A stretch of DNA of 64,000 bases from Quercus robur. Lineage: Eukaryota; Streptophyta; Magnoliopsida; Fagales; Fagaceae. The notes under the pieces are model-generated. The model did not search any database and was not told where the DNA came from. It saw only the letters and a list, made by a program, of their open reading frames with translations. Both the position numbers and the translations under genes were made by a program. Below, in pieces: positions 20,911-33,245 of the stretch (positions are counted from its first letter, which is position 1; each line of letters opens with the position of its first letter). The stretch lies in NCBI RefSeq assembly GCF_932294415.1, contig NC_065545.1, positions 19,847,357 through 19,911,356 of the forward strand, written 5' to 3'.

Positions 20911-21457
20911 TTTTGAAAAAAAAGAGACAGGTAAAGTAATAAGTAGGTCACACGTACATTGCACACAACACAGACACACACACACACACACACACACAGT
21001 ATCTAAAAGCCGTAGATTGATAGATTCATATACACACACAGAGTGCGCACGTTAACCCCACAATTCCTGTCCTCAATTCAAATCATTATCCTACGCCCCC
21101 TAGTGCACTTTAACTTGGCCCCTACCTAACCAACTCTCTCATATCCCTCTCTCTCTCTGAATTCGCTTCTTCCACAAAAATACATTAAAAAAAAAAAAAA
21201 AATCTCTCTCTCTCTCTGAGACAAATTAGGGTTTCGTCACAGACTGAGAGTCTCTCTCTCTCTTTCTCTCTGAGAGCTTTGCGTGATTTCAATGCCTGGG
21301 AATCCATTCCCGGAATTCCGTGCAGTGTGCCGAACCGCTCAATTCCAAGGGCTGTTTGGGCGTGAATCTAGAATCTTCTTCTTCTTCTTCGTTGTTGTGT
21401 TGGTTATCGGTTTGGCCTACCCGATTCGATTTTGATTGGGTAAGGTTTTCGAGTCCG
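20911..21457 (+). promoter_or_regulatory. Core promoter and 5' leader region of the HUA2-like gene
   Basis: Contains (CA)n at about 20976-20998, then several CT-rich tracts (about 21141-21160, 21202-21218, 21250-21272) of the kind called Y patches in plant core promoters, and a GC-richer leader directly before the ATG. No clear TATA box was identified. The transcription start is unknown. Confidence 0.5.
21292..21435 (+). CDS. Upstream ORF in the HUA2-like leader (47 aa)
   Basis: An ATG at 21292 opens a 47-codon ORF (MPGNPFPEFRAV..., with a run of Phe/Val) ending TGA at 21433-21435, 22 bases before the main ATG and in another frame. If the leader starts upstream of 21292, this uORF would be scanned first and could reduce translation of the main ORF. 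The hydrophobic FFFFFVVVLVIGL stretch looks fortuitous. Function is inferred from position only. Confidence 0.4.
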   Translation: MPGNPFPEFRAVCRTAQFQGLFGRESRIFFFFFVVVLVIGLAYPIRF

Positions 21458-24400
21458 ATGGCGCCGAGCCGGAGAAAAGGCTCGAGTAAAGCGGCGGCGG
21501 CTGCGGCGGCTCGCCGGCAATGGAAGGTCGGTGATCTTGTGCTCGCTAAAGTCAAGGGCTTCCCCGCCTGGCCTGCCAAGGTATAAAGTTTTGATCTTTA
21601 TTGTTATTTTTTTATTTTTCTTCGTTTTTTGGTGTTTTCTCTGTTGAATGGATTTGCTTTAGTTAGGGTTTCGGATAGCATGTGAATGTATTCTTTGATT
21701 TTGTGTACGATTACTGGTGTGGAGTTTGCGATTTGAATAAAAACAAAGTTAACTTTTGTGTTTTTTGGGGGTTTAATTGGATGATTATGGATGTGATTGT
21801 TTTGTAAATTTGGTAAAGCTTCGGTATTTGTTTCCCTTTAGATTTTAGGTTTATACCATTGTACAGAATTTCCAGTAATTGAGATTTTTTAATTTAGAAT
21901 TGAATTTGGGGGTGGGGATGTTGATGTTCATTGTGTAATTTTCTATAAAAAAAACTTTTTGATAAGCGATGAAATTTCACTATCCTAGAGTATACATAAG
22001 AGTGGCTAAAGAATTCAAAAGGAAAAAAATACAGCAAGATTAAAATCTAAATAAATGAACCATTGTGGAAATCCATAAATCAAAAGAGTAGAGTAATGGA
22101 TGGTAGTTGATGTACACTCCAATAATATCTTGGGGAAAGCAAACTTGAGTAGTGTTACATAGTGTTGGTAAAAGCATCAAATTGAATTAAAAGTGCTGAA
22201 CGCACTTAAGTGCAAAGGCCTCCTACTAGAGCCTAGGCGCAAAGCGCAAAGCGCCTGATCGATGTGAAGCGCACATTAAATTTTTTTTTTTTATTAATGA
22301 TCAATATAACAATCAAGTGATCAATTAATCATATAAATTACAATAAAACATTTTATATAATTTATATAACATTTATATAATTCTATTGTGCTTTACAAAA
22401 TATATGCAACCATGATATTTGATGGCCATGATTACAAAACATGGTTGAATCAAAATAGAAGTATAGAACCAAGAAGGCAAAGGCTAAAAAGTACTAGAAT
22501 GTTAAGTAATACTATCTTTGTGAGTGTTTGATTTAGTGTTTGTTTGTGTGGTTTATGGTTAAAAGTTCAAAAATATCTAAAGAGATAGGCTTAGGTGTAT
22601 GGTAGCACACCACACCATTAGTTTTTATATATTATATCAGTGGCTTATATCAAACATATTTAGATCTAATGGCTAAAAATCAAATCAGGATTTTTTTTAA
22701 AAAAATTTACTGAAAGCTCAAAAAAGCGCGCTTTGTGCTTAATAAAAAGGGTAAAAAAAGTGCGCTTTTTGAGGGCGCTTCGCTTTAGAGGGAAAAAGCC
22801 CCAAGGGCTCTGCGCTTAAGCACGCTTTAAGCGCGCTTTTAACAACACTTGAACCTAAGTGCATAGGCTTCTTGAAGCCTAGTTGTGCCCAATTGAAGTA
22901 AAACGCACATTATTTAAATATTATATATAAACATTTAATTGAAAGATTCATAATGTAATAAAAAAGTTAATGCACTCAAAATAGTAATATATTTTCCTAT
23001 TAGCTAAAATGAATAGTGCGATTGCACAAAGCATGTTAGTTCAAATTTTACATGAGTTATTTCAACAACAACAACAACAGGAAAGCCTTACACCCATATT
23101 TTTGTGGATGGCTATGGATTCTCAACAATTTACATATGTTATTTCAATTTCTTAAAATTTTTAGATATTAAATTTGAAAATAATTATTAATGGATGATAG
23201 TCATGATACGATTATAATCTAGTCATAAATAGTTTAAACACAACTTTCTATATAATTATCTTGTGCTTTATAAAAAATTTATAGATGTGATAGCTATGAT
23301 CAAATGTATCATATAGTCCAATTTAAATATATCCCAAAGGCATAGCCTAGAAAGCACAGGAATACTAAATTTATCATTGCTCGAGTGTATAATAAATTAA
23401 TGGTCCGTGTTATTTCATTAAGATTGAGTAGTTAATTTTTATGATTTATATATTTTTATAATGTCTAGATTGTTGTTTGATTGGTCTAGGGTGTGGGGTT
23501 TTACTAATTGTAACTCCATTCCTGAGTGTTTAGAATCATTTTCCTCCTGTGCATAACATTTTGCAATTCTTTAGGCAACTTTTTGAAACATTTTTCCATG
23601 TAAATGAAGTAGGCTCATTTTATAAATTGATTATTACTAACTAAAAGAAAAAATGAAAGCACTCCTAGGCATGCTTTATGCTTCTTCAAAAAGCTCAAAG
23701 GCACACTTCACTAAATGAGCTTTTCTTTGGCCAAGTAAAGTGCGAAGACCTTGGGATTTTGAGCTTTAAGCACGTTTAAGTGTGCTTTTAACAACATTGG
23801 TGCCACTAATAACTCCTTTCCTTTGAAAGTATGATTATTCCTCTCTCTCCACAAGCACCATAGATGACATTAAGGAGCCACCATCCAAATTTCTGCACTA
23901 TTGAGTTTGCCAAATTCCCCATCCAACTAGCTAACATAGCAATTATTGAATTAGGCATGACCCAACTAGCTCTAAATTGGCATAAAAGCAAATTCATTAG
24001 CTCCTTAGGTATGGTGCAATGTATAAGAAGATGATTCATTGATTCCCCTTTGGTTTTCACATAAAAAACCAATCTACAATTTGAAGTATTTAGGAAATCT
24101 TTACAAATTAAGGATGGGGTAGCTGAATATTCAAGTTGGCTTATTAAGTTGATTGCTAATGGCAGGTGGGAGAGCCACAGAGTTTGGGGTTTGCAGCTGA
24201 TTGGAAGAAAGTAGTGGTCCACTTCTTTGGAACCAAGCCAGAACAGATGTAAGTACTCCAGGACTGGAATATAAGGCATTCAGTATGTTATGTTGTTAAA
24301 TAAATTTTTTGTTTTTTTGATTTCTACTCTTTTCAATTGTGTGTAATGGAAACTTCTTTTGAATGGAATTTTAGATTTAATTTTTTATCACTGTTAATAA

Positions 24401-25474
24401 GAGTTGAAAGAGGTTGAAACTGAAGTGCAGTATCAGCATATGTTGCTATTTATGCTGTATTATGACTTTTCTTTTTCCCTATTTCTGCTCCTTTTAATTA
24501 TGTGTAATGAGGTTTGAAACTTATTTTGATAAGTATTTGAGATTTAATTTTTGTCACTGTTAAATGAGAGATAAAGGAGGTTCAAAACTGAGGTATAGTA
24601 GCAGCATGTGTGCTATTTATGTTGTTGACTAGTTTCCTTTTCTTTCTTGTTTTCAAATTTTCCGATTTCTTCTCTTTTCAATTATGTGTAACATGGCTGG
24701 AAATTTCTTTTGGGCATACATTTTAAATTTTATCACTGTTAAATGAGAGATTAAAGAGGTTCGAAACTGAGGCGTAGTATGGGCATCTGTTGCTATATAT
24801 GTATGTATCTGCATCTTAGAAAGAAAATGGTGATTTAAGATTAACTGCTTTATTCTAGGCTTAGGACCCTCGATCTCACCTTTATTGAGATGAATGGGGT
24901 TTTATATATTAGAATAAATTGAAATGAATGTGTGTCATCCTGAAGGTACCATGGTACTGTATATATTGTTTGTAGTTTTTTAATTATGAAAAGGTTGGTT
25001 GTTTCCTTGGCTTAAATAAGCATAATTGGTTTCTACAACAATAAAGATTAGTGATATGGCTTACCCTGTTTTATTTCTAGTAGGAAAAATAAATGGACAT
25101 TGGTCTTGAAGTTTGTATTGATAGTATCTTGTCATTTGCCATTATTCAGGCTCTACGGAAAGGTATCATTTTTTTTTTTTTTGGGGTGTGGCTTGGGCAG
25201 GATCTGAATCGGAAGTTACCAATACTTGTTGAGGTTGGGGTATAAGATACTGTTTTAACTTTTGAGTGACTTTGATTATGAGAGGGGTCATTAGTGGTCC
25301 TTGGCCAAGTAGTAAATGGGGAGGCTGTTTTCCTTCTATTGATGGTTTGCTTCATGGTGCTGGGGTGGTGAATGGTGAAAGTCTCTTGTAGAGCTCTACA
25401 GGGTTTCTCTTTTGCATATTTTAAATGATGGTCTAAAATACTTTTTTGTGTTTCAGTGCAACTAAGAAAATTTT

Positions 25475-25506
<32 letters not shown>

Positions 25507-28500
25507 CATTAGTTAAGTACACACATTGTGCACAAAGGGTTGAACCATCACCTCACCTTCCACCCCTTACTTCCAAGGACCATTGTCACAAAAACACATC
25601 TACGTTTATGTTTTTTTGCTCATCCTTACATGCTATATGGGATGGCTGATAATCCTTTCATCTATTATACTTAAAAGGGGGATTCCTCTCTTTTTCTGTC
25701 CTCTTCTTTAAAATGCCAAAAATTCCCACACATCTTAGTTTGAATACATTTAGTTGATACAAAGGGTTGTAGTGGTAAATTACTTCAACTTGACTTCCCA
25801 ACTCATGTTCCACACTTTTAGCCACAATAATCTTTTTCAGCTTCCTCCTCCCTCTTCCTTTCTCTTTACAATCCGACTAGTGTTGGTAAAAGCGTCAAGC
25901 GCACAAACGTCTTAGAGAATAGGTGCGAATAGGTGCTAAGCACAAAATTGCACCTGATTAAAGTGAAGCACAGATTTTCAAATATAATACATAATAACAT
26001 CTAAAAAGAAAGATTCATTGCCAATTGATCCTCCAGTGATGTGAGTGATGCTGTGGAGGCTAGTGGATGTGGGTTGTTTGAGGTGGGGTTTTAAAGGTGG
26101 TTGAAGGGATGGTTGGGCTAGGTTAGGTTAGTGGGTATGGGTTATCTGACGTGTGGACTTAAAGGTGCTTGTGGATATTTGAATGTTAGATTGTGGGCAG
26201 TAGCCTCAATTGAGGCTCAACAGCACTGTGAGAGCATTGAGTTGCATGGGTTTAGGACCGTACTTCAGGGTGGTTTCTTCATGCACTGTAATTTTTAAGT
26301 ATATAACTTGTGAGGTCATAAGTTTGCTTGTAATGAACAGTTTTGTCTTAGGCATATTCAATACATGAGGTAGAGTGTAGGAGTGGGCTGTGTGTACTTT
26401 TTTTTTTTTTTTCCTCATTTTCTACCCTGGTACAATACTAAAAAATTAGTATATTCTTTTAACTATGTTTTTATTAGTAAGCTACACACCTTGAACCCAC
26501 AACTTAACCCCCCATCCCATTATTATGGGAGGAGGAAGTACCGAAGTACCATTTGAGCTAGAACTCATTGGTGATTCTTTTTACTACTGCTGGTTGGATA
26601 CCTTTTACACTATTTTTGTATCCCCAATTCAAATATCATGTTTATATTACTCACATTTTTTGCGATGATGATTATGTTTTTTTTGGGCGGTTCAATCCAT
26701 CCTCTTCATTTATGTTTTGAATGCTTTTGTTTTCCTCCACCTTATATGAATGTCATAATCCTTAGATGTTTGGAATTATTTGGATTCATTGGGTATGTTA
26801 TCATGTTATGGTAATAAGTTGGTAATAAGTTGGAATTATTAGGATTCATAGGGCTGTTTATTTTCTTTATTGCTTTTCCTTGTGTTCACCATCATGAACA
26901 CCTTGTATTGGCTTTCATCTGTATTTTAGTTTGTTTTAATAATATTCTTATTACCTATCAAAAAAAATGTTATGGTAATAAGTTGGTGACCTTTTTTTTT
27001 TTGGTTCAGTGCATATTAAGGTCTGACCCTCCTGATTTATAATCATCACTTGCACTTTCATTTAAGATTTCTTTGTGTGCGTGAGTGGCAACCAACTTAT
27101 CGAAAAAGAAGTGTATGTGAGGATCAATTTACATTTGGTGTAACTTTTGCATAATGTTATGCTACTCAATAACTTCTTATCAAATTAATATTTTGAAGAC
27201 CCAAATGTTAGATTGCATGTTCTTAATATTCTCAAGTCTTAACACGCACCCAAAATTTCATGTCAATTGGTTATTATAGGATTTAGACTTGCCTGTTTCT
27301 CCTATAACTTTTATAAGTAGAACCAGGTTTGAATCCCCCCTCCCCATTTATTGTGACAATTAAATTATAAGATTTAGACTTGGACCATATATATATATAT
27401 ATATGGGATAATGTCGTGATGCCATTTACACAAAAAACCTTATATATGTTATTATGTGTTACGTTTATTAATAATTTTTTAATTAACATTTAGACATTTT
27501 AAAGTAAAAATTTAAAAACGAAAAAACTCTAAACATGTGCAAAGTGCATGTGAAGATAGTCTCTATTGATTGGATTTGATATGAATTTGGTTCTGCGGGA
27601 CCTTTGTTGATTATGGATCAAATATTTAACTTCTTATTACTGGATGAAAACTGATTGTGTTTTACTTGGAGAGTGTTCTCTTTAGGACTTTAAAAAAAAA
27701 GTATTCTGCTTACAAAAGAAATTATCATCTTGTTCATTGAATAGGCCCCATTATCCTACAAGCTGTAGCAGTTTTGAAGGTTTTAACTTCCTGGCACTGC
27801 CATAGGAGCAGTTGATTAAATACCATTGGCCTACAGCACCAATGGAATCCATGGAGATTTTCACAAGCTGTGTGTTTAGAGCTCCAATTCCAAAATAGCT
27901 TATTGACATACATGCATTTGTTTGATCTTTTCAATTTATATGCTGCAGAATCAGTCTCTATTTAGTTTTAAGTTCTTTATGTGTTTGTAACTTCTTAAGG
28001 ATATGTTGAAACCTGTTTGTAATTTCCTAAGTTCATGAATGCTATTCTATGAACTTCCTTGAGTTTCTAAATATTTTGAATTTGAGAAATCGATTATTTT
28101 TCCTTTTGTTATTTTAAAAATTAATTTATTCAGTTTTGCGTTTGGATTTTCTTTTCATGAATTGGTGAGCCAAGATATCGAAAGCACACACTCATTTGTT
28201 TCCGTCAATCCCTTTTTCCTTTCAACCAATTGGAGGAAAACTGGATTATCCAGTCCATTTTCTTTCCCCTTGTTTCTTTTTACCCCTAAAATCTACCCAA
28301 CCAAACACACTATTAGTAAATCATCTTTTTAAGAGCTTCCCTTTATTTTCTAATAAATTTCCATATTACATTCCCTTTATTTTCTAATAAAATTCCATAT
28401 TACTCACAAAATGGAAAAAGAAATTTTCTAGGCTTTGAGCTTATTTGTTGATCAATTTATCAGTTGATTGTTATGGATGTGGTTGGAGGTTGGGCTTATT

Positions 28501-31500
28501 ATTTGGTTACAGCTGAAGCTACAGCTATGCTGACTTTTTAAAAATCTGTTTGGATTGACAATTGGTCATCTGAATATGAACTTTAAGGCTTTTTGAGTTC
28601 TATAGTTATATGGTTGTTCTCTTTGTAGTTGGTGGACCATAATCGTGTATTGCTTTGCCCTCTTGTATGGAATGGAGCCTTAATTATGTTGGTTAGAGAG
28701 GACAAAAATGCTCCACCCCGTTTGACCTGTCCTGTTCCACCCCACATGGGAGGTCAGGTTTTCACCCCGAGTGTATGCATCTGTGTGTGTATCTTATTTA
28801 ACATATGTTTAAATTGTTTATACATATCCTATTTATACAACAAGAACCCTTTTGGTAGCTTTGTTTAGTGGTTCTTTATTTGATTGGTCTGGAGCATGGG
28901 GAGTAACTGGTAACAGATCCATTCCGGAATTTATAGTCATTGTTGTCACTATGTACATAGTTTTTTTTTCTTCTCCGTATTCTTTAGGCTCCTGTATGTT
29001 CTTTTTTTTTTTTTTTTTTTGGCAATAAAACATATCTTATAAAAAAAATATTCTATTTATATTTTAATTTTTTATGCATATTTTATTATCATCCCAAAAC
29101 ACTTGTCCCTCAATACTCTGACCTCACCTCTCCTTTTTATTATCAGACTCTGTCCCGTTCCATTGCCCTTAATTATCTGTGAAACGTTAAAGTGCAGAAT
29201 GTTTTTCTTTAATTTTTATTTTTCTAAATTACCCTATTTTATATTGAAGTGCAGTTGTTAGGATATGGAGGTTTTAACTTCATTGAATTGATTGAAGTCT
29301 GGGAAGACGTAATAATATAAAATGACCTGGAGTTAGACAAATAGTTTATTAATATACTTGTTCTTTATATCTGTATCTACTGATTAAAAGTACTATGGAT
29401 GTGCTTGTATGTCTTCAAGGTCAGAGTTGCAGCTCAAATGTGGAGTTGTAAATTTTTCCTTCAATGGGAGGTGATAAACTTCCAATTTTTCATTGGAAAG
29501 CTATTGCCATTGGCTTCTCTTCAATGTTCAAGGCCAGAGAACTTTTTACTCTTCCATCTGCTTTTTTCTTTTTCTATGATATTTTCTTTTGAGGGAAGCA
29601 AGAGAAAGCATACAAATCTTTTACTTTAAAAGTTTAAACATTGTTACATAGTCATCTGCGTATGTTGTGTGGTCTTGACATATTGATTGTTCATTTCATG
29701 TTGGCATTATGTATTGTTTCTCTTTGAAATGTAGCATGTATAAATATGGCATCTCAATGTGTTATACTAATAGTCATGCCTTCCACTTCTATGTTCCAAG
29801 TTTTTTTACTAATGTGTGAGAGTTAATGCAAGATGGATTTTGCTCTTCAAGCTTGGCTTTGTTCTGGTTCCACTCACTTTATAGCTTTGTGTTACTTTGT
29901 CAACATTTTCTCTTGTTTGGATCCATTGTGGTGATAGTGAATTCACTTGTTTGCTATGGACATCAATTGTTCTGGTTTATTTTACTCAGTGTCGCTCTTG
30001 TTCTTCTCTAAGTGTGCCTTATGAGAGTTTAATTTGACGTTAGCAAGCAACTTAACCTTATTCTAATAGCAATACCTTGTCATTCAGAGGCTTCTGCAAT
30101 CCTGCTGATGTTGAAGCATTTACTGAAGAGAAGAAACAATCTCTTCTGGTCAAACGTAATGGCAGGAGTGCTGATTTTCTACGTGCTGTCCAGGAGATTA
30201 TCGATAGCTATGAGAAATTAAAGAAACAGGATCTAGTCAATGGTTTAAACTCTGCTGATGAGGTTGCACCTGCAAAGGGTGGGAATTCAGCTGACTTAGC
30301 AGCCAACGTCGAATTGAATGATCAAACAGAAACTCCTGAAATAAATCAAAATTCACAGTTAAAAACTTCATTTACCACAACAGATAAAAATGACTCTGGT
30401 GTTCTTGTTGAGGATGCCTTAGCTGCAGCACCTGCCGATGCCTTGCTTGATAAAGAGGCCTTAGGGGAGGAATCTATTGATACTGCGGCGGTTACAGCAA
30501 CACCTTTGCTAACTACTTACTTTTCAAAAAAAAGATCCAGTCTCATACAGCCACAGAGCTGTGCCACTTATAGAAAGGCTCAAAGGTCTAGAAGTTCATC
30601 AAGGTTGGAAACCCGTAGATCACGAACCTTCACAATGTCATGCAATGATGGTGGCAATAATGCTGGAGACAAATCAGCCAATGTAGTTCGGGAGGGTTCT
30701 TTAAGAAGGAATAAGCGAATCAGGAAGTCACCTGATGCATCTGAGTCGGATGATGTTGATTCTGCTGCTTTTGTTTCAAATGGCAGTGTTGAAGAAAATA
30801 GTTCTGAAATTGCCACAGCTGATTCTGACACCTTTAGTCTAAATGAAGGCAGCACGATTGAGTCTGGTTGTAAACTTGAGCACTCTGATACTGTTGTTGA
30901 ATGTTTGGATGGAGATGTTGAGTTAAGCAAAGGGCTTGATCTTGAAATAAAGGCTATTGTCATCAAGAAGAAAAGGAAACCAAGCAGAAAGCGAGTGACT
31001 AATGATTCAGCTGTGCCTCCTGCCACATTGGACAAGGAGATGGGTTTGGAGGCTGGGGTGCAGAATACTAGTATAAATTCACAAAGAGATTTTGAAAAGA
31101 TGAATGAGAGATGCTTGAAGGAAGATGGAGATGAGCACCTGCCATTGGTGAAACGAGCAAGGGTGCGAATGGGAAAATCATCATCTGCAGAGGAGGAATT
31201 CAATATCTCTTCACAGACAGAAGAGAGAACCATAAAGGAATCTACAGTTAATCCATCAGAGCAGATCAGCATGCATGAAAAACATGATGATGATAGTGTT
31301 ACAGACAGAAACTCACTTGTAGTGAATGGAGCTCTGGATAATGTAGTGTCACCTTCCAAGCATTGCACTCAAGTCTCAATGAATAGACCTCAGCCTTGGA
31401 ATGTTAAGAAAGAACAATCATTTGGCTGCTCAATGGATGGTGAAGCAGCTTTACCTCCATCTAAACGCCTTCATCGTGCTCTGGAAGCTATGTCAGCTAA

Positions 31501-33208
31501 TAATGCTGAAGAAGGTCAAGCATGTAATGAAGCATCACCAACCTTGAAAACTGTAGTTAGTGGATGTTGTATTTCTCCAATGAAAAGAAGCCCTCATGTG
31601 GCTGTGGAAAGCAAAGCAAGGACTTGTCTGGGACTGCCGAGTATGGGTTCTCTTGGCAATATTTCTTCTCAGGTATGTGGTTCTGGATTTTCTACAAGTC
31701 AAAGCCCAATAATCTCAGAGGAAAATTGTAAATTGTCAATGGAGGTGGACTTGTGCAATCAACCAGTTGAATTTTCAGAGATCCCAAAGCATGAATTTTC
31801 CGAGGATGTCTTCCCTGATGCTAGGGATGATGTTGATAGCAAAGATATTAGTGGTTCTTTTGATAGTTGCGCTGTTAGAACTGCAGACCCAACTCAAAGT
31901 GCATCATATGTGTCTCCTAGACTTGATGAAAGACAGGCTAACCTCAGTTTTAATGGGACTTCAATTGATCCTTTGTTGCCTCCAAAGGATGAAGGAGATG
32001 TTGAAAATGTTGAATTGACCAATTGTAAAGCTGAAATTTCTGATAAAGAAGTTGATAATACAGATAAAATGGGGATGAGTTCCCGTCCTGCCTCCTGTCC
32101 TAATGAGAGGCATAAAGTGTCACCTAGAAATGATACCATTATGCATCGGTACATTGCAGATGATACTGGTTGTGAGGATAACATGTGTTTGTTGATGCCT
32201 TCAGTGGATGAAAAAAGCAAAGTAAACGGCATGTAAGCACACTTTTAATACTTTACTGCAGCTTTACAACAATATAATAGATACTATCTTGTGCTACTAA
32301 CCCACAAAGGTTGAATCCTTGCAGTTTCTTTTTCTTATATCCATGCGGACTCTTGTCATAATCATAAAGCAGGTTGTCCTCCACTGTGGCCTCAATTGTC
32401 AGGGGACAACAGTGAGAAAAAATAGAAAATGAATAGTTGAGAATTGATTGTTAACTTCTTGGAAAATGAAAATTTTAAGTGGACAGTTTTAGTAGTATGT
32501 AATGTGTAACAACTTTTAAAAGGCTATCTGAACCCTTTGTTTCTTCCTCGTTCTTATAACTTAATTTATGGTATGTTCTGTACTAATTGTTCATTACTAT
32601 TATACTATTTTTGTTTTAGGTGTGAGGTTGTGAAAGAGGTCAAACATTATCATACACCAGAGGGTCCAAGTTCAAATTCTTTTTCTGATGATCACCTTGG
32701 TGAAAAGGATATCTCTGTCATAAGGTCAAGTCCATCTCTAACCGATGCAGGAGATTCTCTTGCTCAGGCATCTCCAACTCACACCTCAAACTGCCACATG
32801 TCTACTTCAGATAGTAGTAATATTGTTCAAAATAATGGCAGCTGTAGTCCTGATGTGCATTTACACCACAAGAAAACCTCTTTTGCTCCACCTGTTGATG
32901 AAGAAGAAAAACTTGAATCAGCAGTAACTCAAAAACCAAAATCTATAGGCAGACATGGGGAAGCACCTGTTGCTCTATCATCCTTTGAAGGACAGCTTGG
33001 AACTTTGACAAGGACAAAGGAGAGCATTGGTAGAGCAACACGCATAGCTATTGACTGTGCAAAGTTTGGTGTTGCTGCTAAGGTATGATAATGTTATTTT
33101 AGATCTCCTATCTAATTTTTAGTTCGGTACTTGGTTAAATTGTGGACATTTTAAATTTAGTAAGAAAGGGTATTTTAAAAGTTGTCTACTTTGTTTTCTT
33201 CCTTTTTT

Positions 33209-33245
<37 letters not shown>

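Noticed and set aside
21320-21457. N-terminal extension of the HUA2-like protein in frame upstream of 21458
   Set aside because: The upstream frame has no ATG start and encodes low-complexity sequence. The ATG at 21458 gives the expected start MAPSRRKG followed directly by the PWWP domain.
24121-24279. Upstream part of the minus-strand frame 23806-24279 as LINE protein
   Set aside because: This part is the antisense of HUA2-like exon 2; only the portion below about 24120 resembles LINE zf-RVT.
30580-31368. 262-codon open frame on the minus strand
   Set aside because: It is the antisense of HUA2-like exon 3, whose Ser/Asp/Glu-rich codon use leaves the opposite strand open. No domain and no promoter context.
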